A stretch of DNA of 64,000 nt, taken from positions 26,196,099 through 26,260,098 of the forward strand of contig NC_088177.1 of assembly GCF_028769735.1 (NCBI RefSeq), given 5' to 3'. Below the pieces are notes generated by a model, which ran no database searches, was not told where the DNA came from, and saw only the letters and a program-made list of their open reading frames with translations. Origin of the DNA: Zonotrichia leucophrys gambelii. Taxonomy: Eukaryota; Chordata; Aves; Passeriformes; Passerellidae. This document shows positions 1 through 12,652 of this stretch, piece after piece. How positions within the stretch are numbered: position 1 is the first letter of the stretch; each line of letters starts with the position of its first letter. The position numbers were made by a program, and so were the translations under genes.

Positions 1-8
1 TCCTGCAG

Positions 9-1701
9 GTTGATAGAGGAGCGTAAGGACAAAGCTTTTGAACAATTAAATGCACAGATGAATGAGAAATTTAAGATTGAAGATGATCGTCTTGCTAGAG
101 GAGCTGCAGAGGTAGAAGTTGAGTACCAAATAAAAGATAAAGAGAAAGAAATGAAAAAAAAGGCTGCTCTTGAATCCATTGAAGAAAACAGAGTCACTGT
201 GGTAAGAAACGGGGGCTGTCCTTGTTCCTCTTTCTGTCTCTTATTCCTACTTGTACGTAGGAATAGTGTTTGGAAATGCCGGTTTCTCGCAGAGCCTGCA
301 GTGAGACACACATGCACCTTCTCACCAGTTGCTTTTCATTTATCATCTAGAATTTTAGAACTAAATCTTTAGAAAGGTGCAGGCAGCATATCTGGTGATC
401 CTCTCTTCAAAAAAATTAGACTGGGAAGGCTCTGTAATTTGCAATTTGTGCAAATTGCACTGCTTACCCCAGGTGAGGAGCCTGGCCCAGACCACAGCTG
501 CTGACTCTGGTGCCAAGCATCAGCAGGCTTCAGCAAGTCTGCTGCCACCTTTCCTGGAGTCCCCTCTCCCTTTCCCCCTTCTGTGTCGGGCACACCTCTG
601 CCAGGGCTGCTGGAAACCCTGGCCTTGGGCACTGGGCAGCCACAGTGACCGTGCTGATCGGAGCGCTCATTCAGGGCTGCTTCTGCACGGAGATACAACT
701 TCCAGCTGAGCAGGCCAGCTCCTTGTTAACTCCTGTGTGTTTTGTGAACTGCAGATGAATTTAAAAGAGGAAAAGAAGAGAGAGGAAAAAGAAGAGGATG
801 AGAAGGATCGTAATCAGTGGATGACAGAAAATGACGTCTACTTGGACATGGAAAAAGCCAAGAAACAAAGACAGCGTGATGCAAGCATGGAAATACAGAA
901 ATTTCAGCTCCAGCAAATGGTAAATAGAAGAACTTTATACTGTCAGCTCCTTCAGAAAGAAGCACACTTTTAAATCCATAGTACTAGACCTATTGGACAG
1001 AAGAGAAGAGGGGGGTGAGAGAGAAAGATTGCTGTGGGTGTGACGTACATATTTTGTTTGGTTTTTACCTGTGTGCACTGGAGCTGCTGATGTTGGAGAG
1101 GTGACTGTATCTATGGGCCACAGGAGCCTTGTTTGTGGAGTGAGAAGGTTACTGCTGAAAACTTGACAATGCATGATACACATTTCAGAGGTTTATGGGC
1201 CTCCTCTTGGAGCAGTAGAACAGAAGCCTCTTCCAGGTGGACTTGGCCCATATGAGTCAGGCAGGATTACTGTGAGGGCTGGTAATAAGAGATCAACAAT
1301 GACAGATCACATCCTGTCCTGTGCCATTAGGGCATTTTTTCCACCATGCACTGCTGTCCTCCTGTATCTTCTGGGCAGGTCACCAAAGAGCAGCAGCTAA
1401 TGCTGATGTTCACTCAGCTATTCAATGCACCCTTTCTGGGGAGATAAGGCAGGGGAGAGAAGTGGGGAGGGATGATAAGTGCCAAGTTTCAGCTAAGGAT
1501 GCCACAGACCTTCTGTAAGCTTTTACCCTCTCTCAGCTCTACAGGATGGTGATGTTGAGAACAAAATACTAAGCTTTGTTATTCCCTTTTCTTCATCAGG
1601 CTGAAAAGCAGGCAAGAAAAGAGCAGGAAAAGCAAGCAGACTTGGACTGTGATGCTCAGAGAGAGGCTGCTTTCCATCGGGATCAAGCATTTCGGAGATA
1701 A
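9..1701 (+). CDS. CFAP210: CFAP210 (CCDC173), 3' part: last three recognisable coding exons
   Basis: Exons 9-201, 755-919 and 1600-1701 join in phase 0. The window starts in the acceptor (tcctgcag) of the first, so earlier exons are missing. Donors are GTAAGA (202) and GTAAAT (920); acceptors end at 754 and 1599. The peptide is almost wholly charged and helical: IEDDRLARG in the first exon, runs of E and K in the second, EKQARKEQEKQ in the third. This is the long coiled coil of the trichohyalin/plectin-homology type found in ciliary microtubule inner proteins. The family member CFAP210 sits inside axonemal doublet microtubules. Identity rests on that composition plus position: it lies next to, and convergent with, PPIG, as in mammals. 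The frame ends at TAA 1699-1701 just after DQAFRR, where I would expect more C-terminal sequence, so the end is uncertain. An ATTAAA at 1758-1763 could end the transcript soon after. Confidence 0.75.
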
Positions 1702-1757
1702 AGGTAGTGAGTAACTGAATCGGTGCCATTACTGGATGTAACTTCTATTCTCCAAAC

Positions 1758-1763
1758 ATTAAA
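1758..1763 (+). terminator. Candidate CFAP210 polyadenylation signal ATTAAA
   Basis: ATTAAA lies 57 bases after the TAA at 1699-1701 and is followed by a GT-containing stretch (gatgtggg). It is the nearest poly(A)-type hexamer to the stop and would make the exon starting at 1600 the terminal exon. Hexamers are common by chance in AT-rich DNA, and a further AATAAA occurs at 5540-5545. Confidence 0.3.
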
Positions 1764-3311
1764 TGAAGGAACAAGATGTGGGCTTCCTAATTAGGACAAC
1801 TGCAAGAATGGTGGAGTGGATAACCTGCAGTACTAAAAACAGTAAAAATGGTGGGGGTGAGTGGGTGAAGATGGTTGATGCAATGCCCTCCTGCCTCATA
1901 GATGAGCCCCCAGCTTGCTCAGGACTGAGAAAACACTTGGCATTTTGCCATGACTTTTAAAGCCTGCTTTGGCCCTCAAAGCTCTGCCTGAGGGCAGGGC
2001 CAAGAACTCTCCTCAGGGCCAGCACAGACTGTTATTGTCTTGGTCAGTCCTGCTGTGGTCTGGGCAGCTGTGCACTTTTTGGATAGAATAACATGGCTGG
2101 GTGGAGCTACCTGACTCTGTAGCCATGTCAATTAGCATGGCCCATTATTCTGTAATGTGAGCCAAAGCACAGTTAGTAGAAACAATGAAGACTTGTTTCA
2201 GAACCTCACTTCTGACCTAAAGTAAAAGACTAACATTGCTACACTATCAACTAAAAGTCACACAGAGTTCTTTCCAACTATCTTGGAGTAGTTAATTTTG
2301 AAAATTACATATTACAAAAAGAGACATGGCAATTAACGTGTAAGATTGTCCCTCAGTACTTTTTTCCTTCCTTCACTAATGAAAAATTTATTTCCCTTCT
2401 CTCTGAGCCAGTGCTCATTTTATTACATCAAGCTTTTTTTCAGCAAGCAGAAAGAATGGAAACTTTTGTAAAAGCCTTTTGATGGCAGAAGCTGGAGCCT
2501 TAAGAAGTATTGACTACAGCAGGAGTGGTGCTGAAACCTGCAGAGCTCGATAATGCTCCAAATGAATCCCTAAGTGCAAATTTGCACATGCTCACTACTA
2601 TGCAATTGGTGAGTTCAATGGGCTTTTAGTCTCCTTGCACAGCAGCAAGAAACAAGGTGGATTGCAGCCTCATTTCCTACTCAGCTTCCAGAAATGTCCT
2701 CTTCTGCAGATTACGTACATCTATATTTGAAGTCTACAGCCTGCTTCCATCAGGCTTCTACTCCTTTTACTTTGAACATCTACAGAAAACCCATCAAACC
2801 CATTAAACTCCAGTACCAGAAAACAACTCTTCATTTCAGTACATCTAGAATAAAGTGGGAATTATGTGTATTTTTAAAGCATGTTGGCTAAATATAGATT
2901 TAGTTACCCAAATTCAGCATGAAAAAAATCCAGCAGCAATCATGATCCCAATTTATTCTCTTGACTCTGAGGTGCACATACTTTGTATGCTTGTTTTAAA
3001 TAACTAATTCTAATTAGTAATTTTCTGTAAAACCTCTGTAAAGCATAGTATGATGACACTAGATCAGAATGGCCACAGGTGGTGCAATGCTGCTGGTAAA
3101 AGGTGTCCTGTGTAAGGCAGGAGGCTGGTCTAGCTGCTCACCAGAGTCCTTTTCAGCTGCCATCTAAACATAGGGAGATTAAAATACAGGGAGATAAATT
3201 GCAGCTGATAAGAAACAAAACTCTTGACCTGGAAGAACCTACTCATTGAGAGGTACCTTCATTTAATGCCTAGGGCCACTCTTGTGTAGTTATTAGCTGG
3301 AGTCATCCTTC

Positions 3312-3435
3312 CTGAAGGCATTTAGATGTGCAGATGATGCTTAGGGACATGGATTCGCTAGTGTTGGACTTCAGTACTGGGTTAACAGCTGAACTTGATC
3401 TTAAAGGTCTCCTCCAGTCTGAATTCTATGAAGTT
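3312..3435 (+). mobile_element. CR1 LINE 3'-end fragment
   Basis: The stretch follows the avian CR1 3' end: cttagggacatgg, then gggttaacagctgaacttgat, then cttaaaggtctcctccagtctg, ending in attctatga. CR1 is the dominant avian non-LTR retrotransposon and its copies are normally 5'-truncated like this one. Divergence from the consensus is clear, so it is an old, inactive copy. The left boundary is approximate. Confidence 0.8.
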
Positions 3436-5162
3436 TTAATTAAAAGCTAGCAAATCAGAAAATGCTTTGAGAAATACTTTGACTAGTAAACTCTAATTAT
3501 TGGTTTTGTTCAAAAAAGCATCCTCTCGGATATTGTTCTGCTTCAGGACATTGCAGCAGGTGAGAGTTATGATAGATATTAGCCTTATTTGAAGACCAAG
3601 ACCTTAGAAATGCAAGGCAACCCCTCAGAGGGACTGAAACTAAGACCTTAAATCTAGCTGCATTTTTTCCACACCTGTGATCCAATTCTGGAAAGAGAAC
3701 AGCAACTATAGTTTGAACAGGTGTGCCTCCAGTGTCTGACATGGCACTCTCCAACAGTATTTCAGCTCACACCTGTGTGGCAGTGCAAAGCTAAGAGTAC
3801 TGTTCTCATGGATCTAATACAACTCCTACCTGGGAAATGGAAGAGAACAGCTCTCTACATGCCTAACATCCTAAGGGAATTTGAATTAACTAACTGTTCA
3901 GCTCTTTGCTGTTAGGTGGTGTTCCAGGTGGCCTTACTAGGTCTGTGCAAGTTCTTTTTGCATGTCTTTGCTACCAATTAGCTCTGAGGAAGTTTTAAGA
4001 GGATCCATACCTGGAAACAAATGGCCCACGAACAGAAGAGCTGGCACCATGGGACTGTTAAGGATGAACATTTTCACATCCCAATACAGACTTGCTCTAT
4101 ACTTCTGAAAAAGAAAAAAAAACTGTTCAAAGCTTCCTTGAAACATGTTCCTTGTCATGTTAGGTCAAATAATTTACTGCTTCAACAGCTAAATTCTTTC
4201 AGATGTCTGTTATTAACTTAGGCCTTCCTGTTACCTCTTGAATGGAAGAGTGCTGCAGCTAGTCTGTAATCTTCCTCCTTGTTCTGGCAGTGCATCCTTG
4301 TTTCTGATACTGATCTTCCGTCCTGTTCTGGAGGGTATTTTTTAAGAGACAGAAAATTCACTACCTCTGAAAAGCATGCAAAAATCCCCATAATCAGTGA
4401 AGGCTCAGATGGTAGAGGGAGGTAAAGGTGAGAGATTAGAGACCATGTGACACATTTTCTTTGGAATTATCTTATTTTTTTTCTGTTTAGACTGAGTTGT
4501 GGTATAGGCTTTGTTAAGCCTGTAATGTGTGAAGTCATTGCTTTCATACTACTGCACTCCCACCACTTTAACCTAAATTTCTTTTTGTTTTGGTATATCA
4601 TGGCTTTTTTATTACTAGATATTTAAGTGATAAATGAATGGTTCAAATGTGTCCTCTGATCTGGTAAACCAGTCTCTAATAAGCAGTCTTAAAGCAGAGC
4701 TGTTAGCTTGCTGACACTATTTTGTATAAACCAGCGCAACACTTTGTTTTTCTGTGGATTGTCTCAGCTCCAGATCATTAGCCAGAGAAATTAACAGTTC
4801 TGGTGGGTACTGAAGGGCTTTAACATCAGCACTGCAGGTCCAGGAAAATTCAACACTGCATCTCTGATAACATAGTAATTGCACCCCCCATCCCCAGTAA
4901 GTAGCATCTGGACTGACTCCTTTTCTGTGTAAAAGGAAAATAAGGAAAGATTAGAAAGAAAAAGCAGCATGTACTGAAGTGTGTGTCACTGAGCAGACCA
5001 AGAAAAATCCAACAACTGACACAGTGCACAAGGGCAAAGTTTGGAACTATCTTTGGTAAAGCTATAAGTATTTCTGCATTAGTTTCAGCTACAATCTATC
5101 CGTGCATATACAATTCATAGGAGCTACTAATTATACACTTAAACTGTTTATTTTTTCTTTAG

Positions 5163-5372
5163 AAACGCATTTTACCACTACGGAAGCATCTACAAAGGAG
5201 TAAGAAGCTAGCCACTCACTCCTCCCGAGTTCTGTGTGCCTGCAAAACCAATCAGTGCCTGAGAGCAGAAGCTAACTGTGGACCAAGTTACAAGACACGC
5301 TGTTTGCTGCAACCTGCCTTTACCTCAAGCTCAAGAAACAAGTGCTATAGCTTGCAACTGTACTTGAACTAG
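5163..5372 (+). other. Orphan exon-like open frame downstream of CFAP210
   Basis: A good acceptor (ttattttttctttag, ending at 5162) precedes a 69-codon open frame that starts KRILPLRKHLQ and ends at TAG 5370-5372. An AATAAA lies at 5540-5545. The PLRK stretch recalls the hydrophobic-proline-basic motif near the C-terminus of related ciliary proteins, so this may be a final CFAP210 exon or its remnant. The frame is phase 0. The upstream exon at 1600 would, with the nearest donor at 1704, deliver phase 2 and has already met a stop. In the phase-2 frame the open stretch is only about 15 codons. Nothing else identifies it. Confidence 0.25.
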
Positions 5373-6309
5373 TCTAACTTTATTATGGAACAAAGCAGTA
5401 TTCTTTTCAGAAAGTCAAATGGTAACAACCAAAGGTAAACTATCAGTTCATCTGTACTGTACTCCTTAAATATTCCTGGGCCTCCAGGCTTAACTCAAAC
5501 CTTCTGTTTTGACTTGGAAAAAAAAAATCTTACTCAACAAATAAAATTGGATACATCTGTCTGTAACAATATAATCCATGTTGATTGTACCTTTTTTTGG
5601 TGACAGTTTTCTACTTACTTTTACTTTGGAGAATGCAGTGAAAGGTAGAAACAGTATCTTGAGAAGTTGTGGCATTGTTTGAGTCTTTTAATCCTTTATG
5701 GGAGATGTTTGCAACAAGACTGCATTTAGCACTCCAGCTACCCTGACTACAGGAAATGGGAAAAACACTCTCCTGTCATCTCCTAAGCACTCTGCTGCCA
5801 ACCAGCTAGGCTGTGATGCTGCTGTAGGTGACTTTTTGATTAAAAGTTGCTTTTTCACTCAGTTCCAAACTGACTGTAAGCTGTGTTCAGTCCATTTACG
5901 TTCAGACTGAACAAACAGTTCTTCTGTAGTGAAAACTATTCTGCTTCACATTTAAAAAAAATACAAGTCTGTGTGTGTGTGTCTAAGTAAAAGACCATAG
6001 TTGGCAACAAGCAGAATTTGCAATTAGACACTAGGCCAGCTTCATTACATAGCTGCATTTTTATATGTTACAATGTAGACATAATGGACTCTCATTTGCC
6101 ATTCTGTTGTAGAAATTCTTAATTGCACCGACTGTTTGACACTATCATCTAATGTAATGTGGAATAAAAATCTAACTTCACATTGTCAGTAAAAATTAAT
6201 TGATCTTGGCTTAACTGAGGAGGTAATACCCTGAGATCAGATCACTCTGCCTTGTAAATGTGTACTCAAAGTATCAGCACGTCAGAAGGCTGGAGGTTGG
6301 CCAAGCACA

Positions 6310-6452
6310 TTTACCCTGAGATGAGCTCACTTGGTCAGTGTGGTGCTGATAATGCTGAGCTCAGGGGTTTGATCCTGCATGGCCCACTCACCTAAGAGCT
6401 GACCTGATAATTCTTGTAGGACCCTTCCAACTTGGAATATCCTGTGAATTTA
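6310..6452 (+). mobile_element. tRNA-Ile-derived SINE with CR1-type tail (TguSINE1-like)
   Basis: Positions 6318-6387 follow eukaryotic tRNA-Ile(AAT) almost end to end: a TGAGCTCACTTGGT stretch in the A-box position, GTGGTGCTGATAA across the anticodon arm, a B box GGTTTGATCC at 6366-6375 and a GGCCCA end. The next 60 bases (ttcttgtaggacccttccaacttggaata) are a CR1 3' tail. A tRNA-Ile head fused to a CR1 tail is the architecture described for TguSINE1 of the zebra finch, mobilised by CR1 machinery. The copy has many changes and will not form a functional tRNA. Subfamily assignment needs a Repbase comparison. Confidence 0.75.
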
Positions 6453-9400
6453 CAAACACAGACTGCACAGTATGACTTAGAAACAATTATTTCTCTAAAT
6501 GCAGAAGATGGTAATACTGCAAGAAGCACATGTGGCAGACATGGAATACACTAACAAATAAGCAAAAAAAGCATTTATTTCTGAGAAGTGCTTTGGTACA
6601 CAACTTGAACATTTCAAATCAAGAATTCATTCTCTCAGCTTACAACTAAATAATCCTCCCTGTTACAAACTATAAATTACAAAATGTCCAAAAGACTATG
6701 ATTAATTAAACATACTCTGCTAAATGCTACATGCACAATGCTGCTGGTATAATTAACAACTGTTTTAGCTGAAGGAACCCAGTTATCAGCAAGCTCCTCT
6801 TACTATTGTTCAGAATTTAATATACCAAAATTCTTTCCAATCCTTTCAACCACTCTTTCCAATAGCAGCTATGGCTAATGCCACATAGAGAATACCTTTT
6901 ATCATGGGGATATGTAGCCATGTCTGACTTCCTGCCAAAAATAGCAAGTTTCCAAAAGTGCTTTACATATTGCATAATTTAAATTCAAAATCAGGGTGCT
7001 GCATTAGTTCAGCTTATTTAGTCCTTTTAATGTCTTAGAACTTCTGTGAGTACAAATATAAATTTAAAACCAATTATATGCATATTCAGCAGTTCAAGAT
7101 TTCTCCTCTGAACTTATGCATGCTAACTGCCCTAGTAGTTTTATTTGAACAATGACTGTCTGATTAAGGAAAGATACTAACTTATTAATAATTTCAAAAA
7201 ATATACCTTTACCTTTATGTAGTTTTACTATACACTCATCACCTTTTTTATATTACTGCAAATCCTTTTGTGAGATTTCATACTAGAACTACAAAACATA
7301 ATTTCATATGATACTTAAATCACACAAACATGTGAACATTACTTTTGGCCTTTACACAACAAAGTTTTGTTGAAATTGTGTTCGTAATGACATGAACTGT
7401 TAAGGGTGAGAAGTATGACTCTAAACTAAAAGTACATAAGCATCAAAATGGAAAGCTAAAGTTTTCTGCTAGGTAACTGCAGAACTGTAATAAATTCAAA
7501 TTTTGTAAAATGCAGTTCACAGACTTTTGATATGCATTTTCTTTAATAATTTAGTTAAATATTGCATTATGAAAATTACTATTTTCAGCAAAGGGAAGGT
7601 ACATAATAGTTCTTTACATTTTCATTGCATCGACTCTGGAAGTGTGGCCAACCATGTCTCCCCCACACAAAAAAAAAACTTCAAAACACCAAAACAAAAT
7701 TAACAAGCTCCCAAAAAGAACACTTGAATGGCTGCTGTTTTTATAAAAGTATAGTATGCATATGTTTAGGTTTTCTATTACAAAGAAAGTCCTAAAAGCA
7801 GGAATATACATTTTTGCTTATCAGAAAAACAATGAGTCTACCATGCCCCCATAGGTGTTTCCAAAAATACTTTATTTGCTTCAATAAATCAACAGTTCCA
7901 GAAAAGGCAGCTAAAGGACTGCTTCTTTTGTTTACATTAACCTAAAATCCATTTGCCAGGCTGACACTATTACAAATCAGACATTATTGGGGATCACTGC
8001 AAATTCTTCAATGCATCTGACAAAGAACACTGCAAGAAAAGCCTGTAGTCTGGAATTTCAAGTACAAAGTGCAAAGTTTCAGGCTAAAATTTTAACAACC
8101 AAATAGAACAAAGCATTAGAATGTAACCATTGCCTTTTTTCTTTCTTAAAAACAACCAACTGAAACAAAGAACAACTGAAACACTATGGCTGTGTTAAAG
8201 AATTAGCAGACAGCAACACATTTTTTACAGGTAATAGTGTCTACATAACTGCACATTCTATGTATCCACCCTCAGCAAGAATTTCTGCTTCTGAGTTGAT
8301 GGCAGTACCCAGAGAATCCAGCATAAAGTAACAGTCTCTTTCTAACAAAGTTTGGAAAGCCACTGTCAATTATAAATTCAGCATTCCAGGTATCTATATG
8401 TCGCATGGTATTAGTAAAATCTCAGCATCTATTGTAGATACAACAGAGAAAGCATGTCTAACCTTTGGAAGTTATTTCAAGCCAGTATGGACACTTCAAC
8501 ATACACTTAGAAAGTTAGTCCAGTAATCCCTGCCCTCACTTTACATTGTGTATTGGGGTTCATGAATTCCCTGGAATAAAGTCAGTTCTGGGGTACCAGC
8601 AGAAAAAGCTGCACTCTACTGCTTTCTTCCTGCATTCACAATGAAAGATCACAGCATAGTTTTTACTGCCTCTGGAACACTTATTCTTCCAAACCAGTCC
8701 TCTGAGCAAAAAGTTAATGAATGACATGACACAGATGTTAAAGATGGCACTGAGCTATACTGTGACTACAGCACAAGGTGGCTCCTGTGACGCTGACAAC
8801 AGGAAAGCTCTGTCTTTGAGGGAATAAACACACCCAGGACTGCAAGGGCAACAGTCACTGCCTCCTGACAGGGCAGCAAGAACTGACTAGTGCCTGGGGA
8901 CATCTTGCTGTCCCTGGGATTGGGCTTAAGTCCCAACAAATTCTTAATCAGTATTCTCAATTTCCAGCTTGATAAAGAAAAATACAAATCTGGCAAACCC
9001 TCCCTTGTATAAGACTGCAATTGTGTTTCTGTTTAAACTACAGAACTAAACCAATTTACTACCAAATACAACACAGGCAACTGTATCCCACCACCTGCAA
9101 TTTAGTGTAGCCAGCTTTTGAACAAAACCCAAGTACATTAAAAAAAAGAAAATGGGCTTTGTGCCACCAACTCAGATGAATCTTTAATATGCTATGAAAG
9201 AATGAAAGTCCATTTTTGTACAAATAATTTTCTGAACTGTAACAAAGTCCATACAAAAGGGTATGCAAGTGCATATTTTAAAATAAGTAGCTACAACTGC
9301 AAACTACAATTGGATTTAATATTTGAGATTTTAAACTAAACACAATTTAAAAAAATATTCTATGGATTGCTGTATTGCTGACTGCCTGTATTTTCCTCCC

Positions 9401-11394
9401 TTCTTCTACAGCAGAGTCAGTATAGTTGCAGACTGTTTTGTTTACATGCTTATACAAGCTTCAGTGATATTGGCAAGAATATTCTCAGTAGTGCAAATAA
9501 ACTTCTTCAGCAATAGCTTGCTCATGTGTCAGCTCTATTTAAAATAATGAAACAACATTGCAAAATTTTTAAATGGGACTCTGAAGCACATGGCATGCAT
9601 AGCACAGTATAAATGGTTAAGCTGTTGCACAAAATTTTCTGAAGCCTAACTTCCTATCTTTACTCTTACTACAGTCCCCCAAAATAGGACTACAACTTCT
9701 CCAAAGTCCTACAAAGTTCAGACAGAAGAGATCCACTATAAAGGTCTTTGGTTCACTCCTCTGAGTTCTCTTAAGTAACTGCTGTGTCATCCACCCACAC
9801 GTGGACCAGGAACATTTTTAAACCTTCTGCATAAAATGACCACTGAAATGCAAAACCCATAGGAGATGTTTCTAAAACACAGTAAAAAAGTAAAAAAGCA
9901 CTTGACAGCCAAATCAGCTCCACTAACCATTCTGCTAAAAAGTCACTCTACACACTTCTGTTTTCTTCCTTTAAAAATATTGCTTATGTTGCTCACAATT
10001 TTAGGTTTTCTTTTGCTTTCAAGACACAGCAATTTTTCTTTAGAATAACAACTGTCTGGACCACAATGTTAAGCAAGCTTCAACATTTCTCCTAATCTGC
10101 TGTCAACAAGTACTGATCACAAAGTGAAAACCTTAACAAACTCATTACCAAGACAGTAAAAGCAAGTTGTGCCATCTAGTGAATGATTTGGCAAAAATTT
10201 CAACAATTACAGTATTGTTTTCCTTTGACACAGGTTAAGATTAATGCTTGTCACTTGCCTTTACGACTTTCAAGATTTGCCAGTCTTAGATGTGAATAAT
10301 TTCAGGGACTGAAAGGAGCACGGGGGTTTGTACCAAATCTATCCTTTCAGACACTGCACTGAGTCACCACACAGCAGCTGCTCTTTGGGGATTGCACATA
10401 TGGGGGCACTGCTGCAGCAGCACAAACCCAACTCCTTCTCTTCCACGTGAAAGGGTGGTGGTGAAATACAAACTGGGGTGGGACCTAGAGGCAGGAGAGG
10501 AAAGCAGAAAAGGGAGGGAATTGGTTTGAGGGACATAGTAGAGAACGAGAAGGAATTCAGAGTTACATTCTTTAGAATGAGGGGAAACAAGGAAGAAAGC
10601 AAATTTCAGTTAAAAAAAAACCAAAAAAACAAATTAAGAGTATGTTTTGAAACATTACTTGAAATTCTGTTTCAACTACTCCAAAAACCAGTGCTGGAGA
10701 ACTGCAAGAGTTTTCTCATGGATTTGTTAAGAAACAAAAGTTGAAAGGATTTCCTGGTTCCTTATCTGACCCCTGCAAACTCTGGTAATCTGTTTCATCT
10801 CTGTGCATCTCACTAATTAGGCAACTGAAGCAGGGCAGTCTGAAGCATTCATTTCTGCAGTAGACGACATGAAAGCACAGAATGGAGAGGTTACAGGGGA
10901 AAAAAGTTATGCTGATGAGCACTTCAAATTTTTTTTTAGGACAAGGAAATAACTCCCAAACACAGATGACTGCCTTACTACATGAATGAATTCTACTGCT
11001 GGCAGTGACAGAATTACAAACAAAGATTTACTTAAATTAATTCACTTTGTGATTACAATAAAAACTAACATAATTTACATCTACAAATAAATTTCCTTAG
11101 GATTTATACCTACTGAAAAACAGATGTAGCAAGACTGGAGTAATGAACACCTTGCAATATTCTCCTAGCTTTAAGATGACATGTAGTTTATCTGCAGCTT
11201 TCTTCTTCACATATGGAACAAGCCTCTTCACAGGCAGCCATTGCTTGCACTGAACTATGTTCATCAGGTAAAAAATAAAAGTGGCATGGAAGTCACCTTT
11301 CTAGCTGACAACACACAAGAAGGATACATAATCCAATGAAATATTTAAAACACAGCACACTGTATTACACATGTAATTTGTTTTTCATTTCAAG

Positions 11395-11400
11395 TTTATT
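11395..11400 (-). terminator. Candidate PPIG polyadenylation signal AATAAA
   Basis: TTTATT on the + strand reads AATAAA on the PPIG strand, about 135 bases past the PPIG stop. GT-rich sequence (atgtgtaat) follows at a suitable distance. It would give a short 3' UTR, and longer isoforms using distal signals cannot be excluded. Confidence 0.5.
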
Positions 11401-11532
11401 AAAACTTTAGCAGTACAAATGATCCAGGTTTTAGATTATCAAAAGACCAAACTGAAGTCCACATCTTTAAAAAAGGCGTTCCCCAAAACGTCTCTAAAAC
11501 TTTGAGACAATGGAAACATTAAGTCCACAAAC

Positions 11533-12652
11533 TCATCCATGCCTGTCATCATCTGTTCCAGGACTTGTTTCACGATCAGATTTTTTATCCTTACTAGGGG
11601 CATGATCTCTCTCCTGACTCTTTGATTTTTGGTTTACTTCTTTTTCTGCTGAGGATCTGGTCTTTTCCTTTTCTTTACTGCTGCGTGAATATGATTTTTT
11701 TGATTCTCTCTCTTTGCTACTTGGTCTCTTTTTAGAGTCTGGACTTCTATCCTGATCTCTACTAGACTTCTTATCTCTGCCAGATTCAGGACTACTACTT
11801 TCACGGCTTTTTGAACGCCTCTTCCTTTGGCTTTCACTATCATTCCTCTTATATGAGCTTCTACTTTCCCTATTTGAATACTTCTCCCTGTTTCTGCTTT
11901 GACTTTCATCTCTCTCTGAACTCCTTGATTCTCTCCTCCTCCTGTTTTCTCTTCCTCTGTATTTATCTGGTGTACCTCTCCTTTCTCTGCTTCTTGACCT
12001 TCCTCTCCTCCTTGTTTCTCTATCTCTGTTCCTGGAATAGTCCTTACTTCGGCTGCGATCCCTGTCCCTGCTTCTGGATCTCCCCCTCCTACCCCTGTCT
12101 CTGCTTTTGCTGCGATCCCTTGTCCTGCTGCTGGAGCTGTGCTTCCCTCGAGCGTGCTCACGCTCTTTGCTTCTTGACTTGCGTTTCTCCCTGTCTTTGC
12201 TCTTCCTATGCTCTTGTTCATTACTTCTTGAGCCTGCTCTTTTACTTCTCTCCTTGCTCCTACTTCTTTCTTTCTCTCTCCCTCTAGAATCATAGTGCTT
12301 TTCTTTTTCTCTGCCTTTCTCATGGTCTCTCTCTTTGCTTCTTGATCTTAGTCTCTTTTCATCATGTCTGCTGTGTCTGGAGTCTCTTTCTTTACTTTTT
12401 GATTTCTCTCTGCTTTTACTATGGCTTCTAGATTTAGCTCTCTTCTTGGATTTGCTTTTGTTATGCTTGTCATCTTTTTCTGAATTTCTTCTTGTCTCCC
12501 TGTCTTTACTGCTAGATTTGTGATCTTTTTTCTTCTCTTTTTCCCCTCTTCGGCTTGGACTTTCAGAAACTTGCCTGTGGTCTGATATTCTTCTCTCTCT
12601 TCCTCTTCCTGGGCTCTTTTGATTATCTTTCTTGGTTTCATTTATTTCACTC
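11533..12652 (-). CDS. PPIG: PPIG last coding exon, Arg/Ser-rich domain
   Basis: This 1120-nt exon gives 372 residues plus the stop TGA (11533-11535). It starts after acceptor tctctccaag in phase 2, so the codon AA|G spans the junction and the peptide continues ...GDKSEINE. Dense SR, RS, KSK and RER repeats such as [13 protein letters not shown] mediate speckle localisation and are SR-kinase substrates. Codon use is heavily AGA/AGG and AGC/TCT, making the + strand strikingly pyrimidine-rich (TCT, CTT). That bias creates long chance frames on both strands, including a 229-codon one at 11634-12323; these are shadows of this exon. Confidence 0.95.

Larger units (their letters stand above)
1704..11370. 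other. 3' flank and intergenic interval between CFAP210 and PPIG
   Basis: The interval is AT-rich and I found no convincing protein gene in it. The two genes converge, so no promoter is expected. It holds a CR1 fragment near 3.3-3.4 kb, a tRNA-derived SINE near 6.3-6.4 kb, an imperfect inverted repeat near 2.1 kb and an exon-like open frame at 5163-5372. Short ATG-started frames in it, such as 8766-9020 and 10339-10744, have no recognisable domain, splice context or homologue and look like chance. From about 6.5 to 11.3 kb I see nothing but unique AT-rich sequence. Confidence 0.6.

Noticed and set aside
6318..6387. Possible functional tRNA-Ile gene
   Set aside because: Many mismatches, and the sequence runs directly into a CR1 tail, so it is a SINE head rather than a tRNA gene.
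11634..12323. 229-codon - strand frame rich in E, K and G
   Set aside because: It is a shifted-frame shadow of the PPIG Arg/Ser exon. The true frame reads SR/RS repeats, continues to the conserved SPGTDDD end and fits the upstream exons.
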